Positions 51,442-59,851 of a DNA stretch of 64,000 nt are shown in pieces (the first letter of the stretch is position 1; each line of letters opens with the position of its first letter). The position numbers and the translations under genes are program-made. This stretch comes from Chroogloeocystis siderophila 5.2 s.c.1 (GTDB lineage: Bacteria; Cyanobacteriota; Cyanobacteriia; Cyanobacteriales; Chroococcidiopsidaceae): contig NZ_MRCC01000005.1 in the NCBI RefSeq assembly GCF_001904655.1, forward strand, positions 248,001-312,000, given 5' to 3'. The notes below the pieces were generated by a model. That model was not told where the DNA came from. It saw only the letters and a program-made list of their open reading frames with translations, and did no database searches.

Positions 51442-51677
51442 TTTCCCGTCAATAATTCTCGAATCATTTGCGGAAGCTGCACGATTTGCTGCCAAAGTTG
51501 TTGTGGTTGAACGCCAAACCCAATTTGTAAAATAAGCACGATCGCTGCTACTGTTAGGGCGGTGCTAAGCGTTGTCTTAACGACTCTGATTAATGCCGTG
51601 AATACCAACCAAGCTACAACCAAAGCCGCAATCAAAACGATTAAATCTATTGGCACAACCATTGCATCAAGTGTCAT
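51438..51677 (-). CDS. Small two-helix membrane protein
   Basis: 79 residues with two hydrophobic stretches (IDLIVLIAALVVAWLVFTAL and ALTVAAIVLILQIGFGV), then an amphipathic C-terminal tail WQQIVQLPQMIRELLTG. Conserved-looking cyanobacterial hypothetical; function unknown. It overlaps the ABC ATPase gene tail to tail. Confidence 0.7.
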   Translation of the reverse strand: MTLDAMVVPIDLIVLIAALVVAWLVFTALIRVVKTTLSTALTVAAIVLILQIGFGVQPQQLWQQIVQLPQMIRELLTGN

Positions 51678-51746
51678 TTCTCTTAATCTAAAGCAAAATA
51701 ATATTAGGATACCCGCTGATTCTTTACAATAGATAGGATATTCACT

Positions 51747-53093
51747 ATGTCAGCGATGCAATGGCAAAAACTACTGTCTCGTAGTCGATTATTTGGTACT
51801 TTAAATATTGAAGACCCTGGGCGGACAGCTTTTGAAAAGGATTTTGATAAAATCATCTTCTCATCTTATTTTAGGAGATTAAAAGACAAAACACAAGTCT
51901 TTTCTTTAGTAGATAATGACTATATTCGCAGTCGCTTAAGTCATAGTTTAGAAGCTTCTTGTGTAGGGAGAACTTTAGGAACGCTTGTCGGTCAAGAAAT
52001 TGTTAAACGCCACGCCAAAGACTTATATGATTATACTGCTCGCGATTTTGGTGATATTGTCGCGGCAGCTTGTTTGTCGCATGATATCGGTAATCCACCT
52101 TTCGGTCATGCGGGAGAAGATGCAATTCAAGAATGGTTTAAATCTCCAGATGCAGCCGCAGTACTATCATTATTAACTCCTAGACAACAAGCGGACTTTA
52201 AATACTTTGAAGGTAACGCTCAAGGCTTTAGAATTCTAACAAAACTTGATAAACCACAACATCGGCAAGGCTTACAATTTACTTGCGCAACTTTAGCGAC
52301 ATTTACTAAATATCCTAGAGAAGCTGGTATTAATAGTAATTCTTTTAATAAGTACAATAGTGATTTTAATAATAAAAGTACTAAAAAACATGGTTTTTTT
52401 CAAGAAGAAAAAGAGCTATTTGCGCAAATAGCGCAGGAAGTTGGTTTGTTGCGTCGCAAAGATAATATTGCTTGGTGGTGCAGACATCCTTTAGTTTTTC
52501 TCGTTGAAGCCGCCGATGACATTTGCTACCATATTGTTGATTTAGAAGATGGCTTCTCGATGGGATATATTGACTATGCAGAAGCTAAGATGTGGTTGAG
52601 TGATATTTTAGTAGGAGAAAAGCTAGAGAATTTAGATGATAAAAAAGAACATATTAAGTATCTACGAGCAAAAGCAATTCATAAATTAATTACCGAAGTT
52701 AAACAAGTTTTTCTTGACTATGAAGAACAAATAATATCTGGCAGATTTGATAGACCATTAACGTCACAAATCGAGTCAGGGTTCAAATTAAAAGAAATTA
52801 TAGAACTAACTCGTAAAAATGTCTATGAAGCTTGTGAAGTGGTAGAGGTAAAAGTAGCTGGATATCAAGTGATTGGTGGCTTATTAGAAGAATTTGTCAG
52901 TGCTGTGACTAATAGTAACTTATCGAAAAGCTATTTAACTAAAAAACTATTGCCTAATTTCAATGATGCTGATGAAGAACTTTATACAAAAGTTTTAAAA
53001 GTAACCGATTATATTTCGGGAATGACTGATTCTTATGCAGTTTCTTTGTTTAAAAAAATTAAAGGAATTTCGTTACCCCGTGGCGGGAGGTAG
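51747..53093 (+). CDS. dgt: dGTPase / HD-domain dNTP triphosphohydrolase
   Basis: 448 residues of the Dgt family, hydrolysing dGTP (or other dNTPs) to the nucleoside and triphosphate. N-terminal DPGRTAFEKDFDKIIFSSYF; HD-domain metal ligands in RSRLSHSLEAS and ACLSHDIGNPPFGHAGEDAI, plus a later VEAADDICYHIVDLED. Such enzymes control dNTP pools and some block phage. It stands alone. Confidence 0.92.
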   Translation: MSAMQWQKLLSRSRLFGTLNIEDPGRTAFEKDFDKIIFSSYFRRLKDKTQVFSLVDNDYIRSRLSHSLEASCVGRTLGTLVGQEIVKRHAKDLYDYTARDFGDIVAAACLSHDIGNPPFGHAGEDAIQEWFKSPDAAAVLSLLTPRQQADFKYFEGNAQGFRILTKLDKPQHRQGLQFTCATLATFTKYPREAGINSNSFNKYNSDFNNKSTKKHGFFQEEKELFAQIAQEVGLLRRKDNIAWWCRHPLVFLVEAADDICYHIVDLEDGFSMGYIDYAEAKMWLSDILVGEKLENLDDKKEHIKYLRAKAIHKLITEVKQVFLDYEEQIISGRFDRPLTSQIESGFKLKEIIELTRKNVYEACEVVEVKVAGYQVIGGLLEEFVSAVTNSNLSKSYLTKKLLPNFNDADEELYTKVLKVTDYISGMTDSYAVSLFKKIKGISLPRGGR

Positions 53094-53113
53094 CAATCGC
53101 GATTTAAAATCTA

Positions 53114-53989
53114 TTATTGCAATTCTCTAATGCGTTCTTGAGCATCTTGATAATACTCTGGTTTTTGTTGTTGCTCATAGAGGTTTGCAGCTTGCTGGAA
53201 GTCTTGCAATGCTTGCTGATTGTTACCTATTGCACTGTAGGAAAGTGCGCGATTATAGTATGCTTCTGCGTAATTAGGGTTGATTTGTAAGGCTTGGTTG
53301 AAGTCTGCGATCGCACTTTGGTGTTCTCCCTCGTTATACCACGCAATACCGCGATTAAAATACGCATCAGCGTCTTTGGAATTTAACTGTAAGACTTGAG
53401 TGTAGTCGAGGATCGCGCCGCGATTATCACCGCGACGTCGCCGCGCATTACCGCGATTGTAATAAAATCCAGGTCGATTTGGTTCGAGTTGAATTGCTTG
53501 GTTAAAATCAGCCATCGCGTTGAGTTCGTCACCCAGCGCAAACCGCAGAATTCCCCGACTGTTGTAAGCTGAAGCAAACTTAGGATTGAATGCGATCGCG
53601 CGATTGTAATCAGCGATCGCCGCTTCGTTGTTTCCTAACCTATCGTAAGCAATTCCCCGATTGTAGTAAGTTGTCGCATTGTTAGGATTGATGTTGATTG
53701 CTTGATTGTAATCGGCGATCGCACCTTGATGATCTCCCAAGTCGTCGCGGGCGTTACCACGATTTTCGTAAGCTGCTGCGTTACCAGGATCGAGACGAAT
53801 CACTTCGGTAAAACTCGCGATCGCACCTTGAATATCACCATCACTGTACTGTTTAATACCTTGATTGTAATAGTTTTGGATATTTGTCTCGATCGTCGGT
53901 TGCGTTGTTTCTGCTTCAACCACAGTCGGCGCATTCACCAAAACGTAGACAATTCCTAAAATCGCAATGCTAGTTCTTAGGCGGTTCAT
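53114..53989 (-). CDS. Exported TPR-repeat protein
   Basis: 291 residues. An N-terminal signal peptide (RTSIAILGIVYVLVNAPTVVEA, in part) is followed by seven 34-residue TPR units, e.g. AAAYENRGNARDDLGDHQGA with IADYNQAININPNN. A protein-interaction scaffold in the periplasm or lumen; partner unknown. It is a stand-alone gene convergent with dgt. Confidence 0.88.
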   Translation of the reverse strand: MNRLRTSIAILGIVYVLVNAPTVVEAETTQPTIETNIQNYYNQGIKQYSDGDIQGAIASFTEVIRLDPGNAAAYENRGNARDDLGDHQGAIADYNQAININPNNATTYYNRGIAYDRLGNNEAAIADYNRAIAFNPKFASAYNSRGILRFALGDELNAMADFNQAIQLEPNRPGFYYNRGNARRRRGDNRGAILDYTQVLQLNSKDADAYFNRGIAWYNEGEHQSAIADFNQALQINPNYAEAYYNRALSYSAIGNNQQALQDFQQAANLYEQQQKPEYYQDAQERIRELQ

Positions 53990-54261
53990 AACTTTACGTA
54001 ATTATGAAGTTTATTGTTTATTTGTGGTGCTATTTTGCACTTACCCTACAGATAATCAATTCCAGTGATAACTTATCAAGTTTCCCAGAAAATTGGTGAA
54101 TTTGTGTCTTTATAAAGGGAATATCTTTAAGAGGGCGATCGCCTAGCTCAATAAACCTCCTGCATAAATTTAAATCTCGTCTCCCAACCTTCACTAAAAG
54201 TCCCGCACCATTGGCGAATTTAGGGGGCAAGTAACTTTATCTTTATTTGTGAGGATACTAA

Positions 54262-55091
54262 GTGCCACGCATATTTGACAACATTGATTTATTACTGCTA
54301 CCAATATGCGCGATACACTCCAACTCTCCTATCGTGCAGATTTCTGCGTTGGCTATTTTAATCTAAGAGATTGGCAAAAGATAGACGATTTGATCGAACA
54401 GTATGCGGGTGGTGACAATGGTTGTCGTTTGCTGATTGGGATGCAAAACTTACCAAGCGATGAAGTTCGTACCGCCTTTTCATTAAGTCGTCGCGATCGC
54501 CTTGATAGTAGTACTACCGTCCGCCACAAAAAACAGATTGCCGCGCACTTTCGCCAACAACTCACAACCGGTGCGCCGACAAATCGGGATGAAGCCGTTT
54601 TTCGCTTTAAGTCGCCAACTTAAAGCGAAAAAACTAACGACCAAATTATTTTTGCGTCATGCTTTGCATGCCAAATTATATCTCATACATTGTCATGACC
54701 CTAATATTTCGATAATTTGCTTTTTAGGGAGCAGCAACCTTACGCTACCTGGATTAGCAAAACAAGGCAAATTAAATGTCGATATTCCCGACTACCATGC
54801 TTGCATGAAATTGCAGCCTTGGTTTAATGATCGCAGTTTAACAATTGCTGCAAGATTACGGCTGTATCAATATCTCGCGCGAACTTGCTGAACTTATCGA
54901 TAGAAAGTTGGGCAAAAGAAAATCCAATACCAGCATATCACATTCATTTAAAGATTGCTTGTCATCTGTTGCACGAAGCGATCGCCGGAGTTTCAGAATT
55001 TCGCATTCCCCGTGAATTCGATAATTTATTCGATTTCCAAAAAGCCGCCGTGCAATTAGCCGCTGAATGCATTTCATCGAAATTTTATTAA
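54262..55091 (+). pseudogene. Broken N-terminal part of a PLD-domain SNF2/DEAD-type helicase
   Basis: Pieces of one protein appear in successive frames. VPRIFDNIDLLLLP starts at GTG 54262. RADFCVGYFNLRDWQKIDDL (from 54306) is in another frame. HALHAKLYLIHC and FLGSSNLTLPGLAKQGKLNV (54660-54800) lie in a third, with the HxK and SSN phospholipase-D signature. SEFRIPREFDNLFDFQKAAV (to 55091) is in a fourth. At least three frameshifts, and the helicase motifs expected after FQKAAVQLAA are gone. In intact relatives these lie upstream of a DNA methylase, matching the next remnant. Confidence 0.8.
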
Positions 55092-55261
55092 CAAGTGTAA
55101 GCACGCAGGTTTTAAACAGTCTTAGCAATTAAAACATATATAGATATAAAAAGCTGTAATAGCCCCAACTCAAAAGAAGTTGAAAGGGGCAATATTGCCA
55201 TGCTATGTATACGTTTTACTTTCTATAAATAGCTTACTATATTAGGCAACTTAACTTTCAA

Positions 55262-55390
55262 AGACCGCGCGATTTAATTGATAATTTTTACTTTGAAAAT
55301 TTATTTATAGACGAATTAGGCTGGTCGCAACCTGCAAAAAAAGCAATTAACGTTGAAATTGAAGATAAAACATATTTCTATCTTCGTGAA
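55262..55390 (+). pseudogene. Remnant of an N6-adenine DNA methylase/restriction protein N-terminus
   Basis: The frame reads RDLIDNFYFENLFIDELGWS and then QPAKKAINVEIEDKTYFYLRE before losing similarity. This resembles the N-terminus of Eco57I-like methylase/restriction proteins. No start codon and no continuation. Together with the helicase remnant it suggests a decayed defence module. Confidence 0.5.
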
Positions 55391-55687
55391 TCTTGGCACC
55401 GCGACGCTGACCTTGGCTGAAGAAACTGGTTCTCCAGGAGGACAGCACGCCCTTGTGTGCAGGTCTTGGCGACTATTCTTCGCTCGGAAGGCCCTCAACT
55501 TGTGGCGCCCGCACTGGTTTGCCTCGCTAACTGCTGCGATTCGATAACTGGCGCATGATCTCCAAAGGCTTTTTTCCTTCTGTCAATGTATCAGCCCTGC
55601 ATAATCCCAGGGGGACTTTAACTTTAATTCTAGTTTAGAAGCTCCCACGGATCGGGAGTAGAGGATACCTACGGTTTCAAAATTGTA
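55391..55687. other. Intergenic region with GC-rich patch and short palindromes
   Basis: 55400-55560 is richer in G+C than its surroundings and contains short open frames on both strands without recognisable products. CTCCCACGGATCGGGAG at 55642-55658 is a small hairpin downstream of tatA. Confidence 0.45.
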
Positions 55688-55864
55688 TCAAGAGTCTTTC
55701 TGGTCTTGCTCTAAATCATCATCATGCGTGCCTTTTAACTCTTCCTTGAAGCCGCGCAAGGTTTTACCCAAGGCACTTCCCATCTCTGGAATCTTCTTAG
55801 GACCAAAAATCAAAATTGCAGCGATCGCAATCACACCTACCTCTGCCCATCCTAAACCGAACAT
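55688..55864 (-). CDS. tatA: Twin-arginine translocase subunit TatA
   Basis: 58 residues: MFGLGWAEVGVIAIAAILIF, then GPKKIPEMGSALGKTLRGFK and EELKGTHDDDLEQDQKDS. A short N-terminal membrane helix, the hinge FGPKKIPE, and an amphipathic helix are diagnostic for TatA/E. It forms the pore of the Tat pathway for folded proteins. It stands alone in the thylakoid/plasma-membrane export set; tatC is not in this window. Confidence 0.95.
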   Translation of the reverse strand: MFGLGWAEVGVIAIAAILIFGPKKIPEMGSALGKTLRGFKEELKGTHDDDLEQDQKDS

Positions 55865-55931
55865 ACCTGCCTCCTGGAAACCTTCCTAACTAAATATAGT
55901 TAGGAAGTGAGCGTTTGTTTGTATATTACAC

Positions 55932-57320
55932 CTACTCTTTTGTCACTGGTAATTCTAACCATTCGCTGAGTTCGCGCGCTAGCCAATCAATTTCCGGTTC
56001 GGTCAGTAAACCATGCGCGCCTAGTTCATATTTTTGCGTTCCTATCCAGATATTGATTTGTGGCGCGATTTCAACGCGATCGCGCTCACTTTTGTTAAAG
56101 ATACTGACAAACTTTGATGTCCGTTCTAATTTCGTAATACGCTGCGTCGGGGCAACACGCGGACGACGATACCGCCAGCTGAAAATTTCATGACTGAGCG
56201 AAATGTGTTCTTGATCGATTCTTAAACGGACATGTTGAAATAGATTAGAGAGAATTTGCCATACCATTCCTGCACCTGCACCCCAAAATGGTAGGGAAAA
56301 CAACGTAAAAAATAGATTCACAGGGAAAGGGGCTACAAGAACCGCAAAACCCGTCCACACGACGATAAAAGAATTCCAGGCAACGGCAAATAGTGTTAAA
56401 CCAATGATTTCAGGGCTAAATCCTTTTGGCGGTAAGGTAATTTCTAAAACGTTTGTATCCTTGTGAAGTATGACTTTACTATTGAATGGCTGACTAATTG
56501 TTAAAGCTGTGTCGTTAATTATTGGCTGCTCAAGTGCGTGTAAAGCCTGTCTAGCCGAGGTAAAGCGACGATCTAGGCTAGGTTCGGTCATGCGTCTTAA
56601 CCACCGCCTAAAGCCAGCGCTCAGCGTTGTTGCTTGCTCAAATTGAATTCGTCCGTCGCGGTGCGGTAAATCAGCGGGATGTGTTCCTGTGGCTAATGTG
56701 ATCAAAGTAGCACCTAGGCTGTAAAGATCCGATGCAGGAACTGCGCGATCGCCAAATTGCTCTGGCGGCATATAACCATACGTACCAACAATTGTCATCG
56801 TGCCACCTTCACGGGCGGCAAGCGTTTGTACTGAACCGAAATCGACAAGATAGACATTTGCATTTTTTTTTGAATTTGTCAATAAAATATTACTTAGCTT
56901 AATATCGCGGTGAATAACGGGTGGTTGATGCCCATGGAGGTAAATCAGAATCTCTAAAAGTTCTGTGGCAATTTGCTTGACATCAGATTCGCTAAATATT
57001 GCCCCTGCTTTAAGATGTTCCTCTAAAGATTTTGCCGGAAGATACGTTTGTACGAGCGCAAATCCTTTAAAATGCGATGCATCAAGCTCAAAATAATCTA
57101 AGTAACGAGGAATTGCCGGATGAGTAACGGTCTTTAAAATTTCTGCTTCGCGTTGAAATAACTTCAGATCGTCCCATTCAAAATCACTACTAAACGACAG
57201 TAACTTTACAACAACAAACTCTTGAGTTGTCAAATCGCGCGCTAATAACGTCCGGCGTCCAGATTTTTTTGCCAGTTGTTGCTGTACTTCGTAGCGATTC
57301 CCTAATATCTGATTAACCAT
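55932..57320 (-). CDS. Serine/threonine protein kinase with C-terminal membrane domain
   Basis: 462 residues. Hanks-type kinase domain (about 9-270): VIHRDIKLSNILL-type catalytic loop (VIHRDIKLSN), VYLVDFGSVQT, and GTYGYMPPEQFGDRAVPASD. The catalytic Lys lies in EFVVVKLLSF. The C-terminal part has two membrane segments (LFAVAWNSFIVVWTGFAVLV, FTLFSLPFWGAGAGMVWQIL) and a final beta-rich cytoplasmic region. Substrates unknown. Divergent from cbiT. Confidence 0.93.
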   Translation of the reverse strand: MVNQILGNRYEVQQQLAKKSGRRTLLARDLTTQEFVVVKLLSFSSDFEWDDLKLFQREAEILKTVTHPAIPRYLDYFELDASHFKGFALVQTYLPAKSLEEHLKAGAIFSESDVKQIATELLEILIYLHGHQPPVIHRDIKLSNILLTNSKKNANVYLVDFGSVQTLAAREGGTMTIVGTYGYMPPEQFGDRAVPASDLYSLGATLITLATGTHPADLPHRDGRIQFEQATTLSAGFRRWLRRMTEPSLDRRFTSARQALHALEQPIINDTALTISQPFNSKVILHKDTNVLEITLPPKGFSPEIIGLTLFAVAWNSFIVVWTGFAVLVAPFPVNLFFTLFSLPFWGAGAGMVWQILSNLFQHVRLRIDQEHISLSHEIFSWRYRRPRVAPTQRITKLERTSKFVSIFNKSERDRVEIAPQINIWIGTQKYELGAHGLLTEPEIDWLARELSEWLELPVTKE

Positions 57321-57392
57321 GAATGCTGTTTTGAGCTTCTACCAGCCTTTATAGCTTTGGAACATTAGCTACTGCAATGGTATCTTTTTCCT

Positions 57393-57995
57393 ATGCCTTC
57401 ACAATTATGGCCTTATCTTACTCCTGGAATTCCTGACGAGTTATTTGAACGCTTACCAGGAATTCCCCTCAGCAAACGCGATATTCGGCTATTGTTAATA
57501 GCGCAGCTACGGATTCAACCTGATACTGTTTTGTGGGATATTGGTGCAGGAACTGGCACAATTCCTGTTGAAGTCGGGTTATTGTGTCCTTACGGACAGA
57601 TTGTTGCGGTGGAACGCGACGTTGAAGTTGCCAATTTAATTCGTCGTAACTGCGATCGCTTTGAAGTGAAGAATGTCGAAGTTGTAGAAGGTAGCGCCCC
57701 AGAATGTTTATCAAGTTTGCCCAAACCTCCCCATCGCGTGTGTATCGAAGGCGGTCGTTCGATTAAAACAATATTGCAAGAAGTCTGGCGCTACTTATTA
57801 CCTCAAGGTCGAGTCGTAGCCACTGCAAGTAACCTAGAAAGTCTGTATGCTATATCTCAGAGCTTTGCAGAGTTACACGCTCGCAATGTCGAAGTTGTTC
57901 AGTCTGCTGTCAACCGTTTGGAGACGCGGGGTTTTTCCCAGACTTTTGCCGCTGTCGATCCCATTTTTATTCTGAGTGGTGAAAAGTTAGACTAA
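57393..57995 (+). CDS. cbiT: Precorrin-6B C15-methyltransferase/decarboxylase CbiT
   Basis: 200 residues. SAM-binding WDIGAGTGTIPVEVGLLCPY, then IVAVERDVEVANLIRRNC, and CIEGGRSIKTILQEVWRYL. N-terminal GIPDELFERLPGIPLSKRDI matches the CbiT family of cobalamin corrin-ring synthesis (C15 methylation and acetate decarboxylation). It is a single-domain version, with the CbiE part coded elsewhere. It stands upstream of cdsA. Confidence 0.9.
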   Translation: MPSQLWPYLTPGIPDELFERLPGIPLSKRDIRLLLIAQLRIQPDTVLWDIGAGTGTIPVEVGLLCPYGQIVAVERDVEVANLIRRNCDRFEVKNVEVVEGSAPECLSSLPKPPHRVCIEGGRSIKTILQEVWRYLLPQGRVVATASNLESLYAISQSFAELHARNVEVVQSAVNRLETRGFSQTFAAVDPIFILSGEKLD

Positions 57996-58062
57996 AGCCA
58001 ATTATTCAAAGGTTATTGACTACAACGGAAATCAAAAACCACTCACCCCTCGCTCCTAATTT

Positions 58063-58932
58063 ATGCCTTGGTCTCGGATTGTTAGTGGAATAATTGCGAT
58101 CGCGATCGCCCTCACCAGTAGTATTTTGGGAGGGTGGTATTTTACGATTATGTTTGCTGTTATTGTCTATTTAGGGCAGTTGGAATACTTCCAGCTTGTC
58201 CGTGCGAAGGGAATTGCTCCTGCTGCAAAAACAACTTTGGTAGTTAGTCAAGCTTTACTCGTTATTGCTACAGTCTCATCAGTGCTAGCAGATGCTGTTA
58301 TGCCTGTAGCCGGAACATTTATTTGTTTTTATCTATTATTTCAACCAAAACTTGCGACAATTGCTGATATTTCCACATCAATTTTAGGTTTATTCTACGG
58401 AGGCTACTTACCAAGTTACTGGGTAAGAATCCGCGCAATAGGAAATGATGCGGTGAGTAATTTGCCTTTTTCTGGTTACTTACCCGATAATTGGACAGAT
58501 TTTCAAGCTTTTCCTCCAGGATTAATCTACACGCTGCTTGCTTTTTTCTGTATTTGGGCAGCTGATATTGGCGCTTACACCGTTGGTCGGTTATTTGGTC
58601 GAACTCGCCTTTCAGATATTAGCCCAAAGAAAACCGTTGAAGGTGCAGTTTTTGGAGTCGTTGCGAGTGTTGCTGTTGCGATGGCAGGTGCTTGGTACTT
58701 ACAATGGCCGTTTTGGTCTTTGACAGGGTTGGGTTTGGGTTTACTAATTGGAATTGCAAGCTTACTTGGTGACTTAACCGAGTCAATGATGAAGCGCGAT
58801 GCAGGAGTCAAAGATTCAGGACAACTGATACCAGGACATGGTGGTATTCTTGACCGTGCTGATAGCTATGTATTTACCGCACCGTTAGTCTATTATTTTG
58901 TAACGTTACTGTTACCTCTACTGAGAAACTAG
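58063..58932 (+). CDS. cdsA: Phosphatidate cytidylyltransferase CdsA
   Basis: A 289-residue membrane enzyme making CDP-diacylglycerol. Eight or so hydrophobic helices, and the family signature near the C-terminus: SPKKTVEGAVFGVVASV, GDLTESMMKRDAGVKDSG, and LIPGHGGILDRADSYVF. It serves phosphatidylglycerol synthesis for thylakoid and plasma membranes. Same strand as cbiT, 67 bases apart. Confidence 0.95.
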   Translation: MPWSRIVSGIIAIAIALTSSILGGWYFTIMFAVIVYLGQLEYFQLVRAKGIAPAAKTTLVVSQALLVIATVSSVLADAVMPVAGTFICFYLLFQPKLATIADISTSILGLFYGGYLPSYWVRIRAIGNDAVSNLPFSGYLPDNWTDFQAFPPGLIYTLLAFFCIWAADIGAYTVGRLFGRTRLSDISPKKTVEGAVFGVVASVAVAMAGAWYLQWPFWSLTGLGLGLLIGIASLLGDLTESMMKRDAGVKDSGQLIPGHGGILDRADSYVFTAPLVYYFVTLLLPLLRN

Positions 58933-59068
58933 ATAGCTGTCGGTTGAAGAATTTTGGTGAAGTGCGATCGCAACTTTAGATCCTTTGCGTAATGAGTAGC
59001 AGGCGTTGTGAAGTCAAACAGAGGATAACAGTTTATATCGAATATCCTCACCACAACATACATTTGTA

Positions 59069-59758
59069 ATGTCTTATCCAGATCTAGAACTTGTAAGTCA
59101 TCATTTTTGTCCTTACGTACAACGTGCAGTCGTTCTATTGCTTGAAAAGGACATTCCTCATAAGAGAACTTACATCGATTTGGCTAATAAGCCAGAGTGG
59201 TTTCGCCAAATTCCCCCCTTGGGAAAAATTCCTTTGCTAAAAGTTGGTGCTGAAGTTCTCTTTGAATCGGCGGTTATTTGTGAGTATCTCGACGAAATTA
59301 CACCAGGATCGCTTCACCCACTCACTCCACTCGAAAAGGCAAAACATCGTGCTTGGATCGAATTTGGTTCCAATATTCTCACGGTGATGGCTGGTTTCTT
59401 TAATGCACCTACGGCGGAGTCATTTGAGCAGAAACGCCAAGAGTTGATAGAAAAATTCGCTTGGGTTGAGCGAACGCTCGAAACACCTTATTTCGCAGAC
59501 AAAAACTTTTCGCTAGTGGATGCTGTGTATGCGCCGATATTTCACTATTTTGATGCGTTTGATGCGATCGCTGACTTTGGTATCTTAGAACATACCCTTA
59601 AAGTACGAGTTTGGAGACAAGCGCTAAAACAGCGTCCTTCAATTCAGAATGCTTTTGTAGAAGATTATGTACAGCAGTTACTAACACTGCTAAAACAGCG
59701 TAACTCTTATCTATCGATACTTGCTCAGCAGCCTAGCTACATCGTTTCAATTAGTTGA
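59069..59758 (+). CDS. Glutathione S-transferase family protein
   Basis: 229 residues. The N-terminal thioredoxin fold begins LELVSHHFCPYVQRAVVLLL with a CPYV active-site motif (omega/dehydroascorbate-reductase-like, catalytic Cys). It then has GKIPLLKVG, with ESAVICEYLDE at the glutathione site. An all-helical C-domain follows. Probably glutathione-dependent thiol transfer or dehydroascorbate reduction; substrate unknown. Confidence 0.9.
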   Translation: MSYPDLELVSHHFCPYVQRAVVLLLEKDIPHKRTYIDLANKPEWFRQIPPLGKIPLLKVGAEVLFESAVICEYLDEITPGSLHPLTPLEKAKHRAWIEFGSNILTVMAGFFNAPTAESFEQKRQELIEKFAWVERTLETPYFADKNFSLVDAVYAPIFHYFDAFDAIADFGILEHTLKVRVWRQALKQRPSIQNAFVEDYVQQLLTLLKQRNSYLSILAQQPSYIVSIS

Positions 59759-59851
59759 GGATAAACCATACTTTCGATCGATAATCGATAATTCATAATA
59801 AGTATTCTCTCCAATGACCAGCCATTTCTAGAATCAAACGGGGAGTGTTGT

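Noticed and set aside
55391-55560. GC-rich patch as a transposase (TnpB-like) fragment
   Set aside because: Short cysteine-containing frames on the minus strand do not show the TnpB zinc-finger or RuvC motifs.
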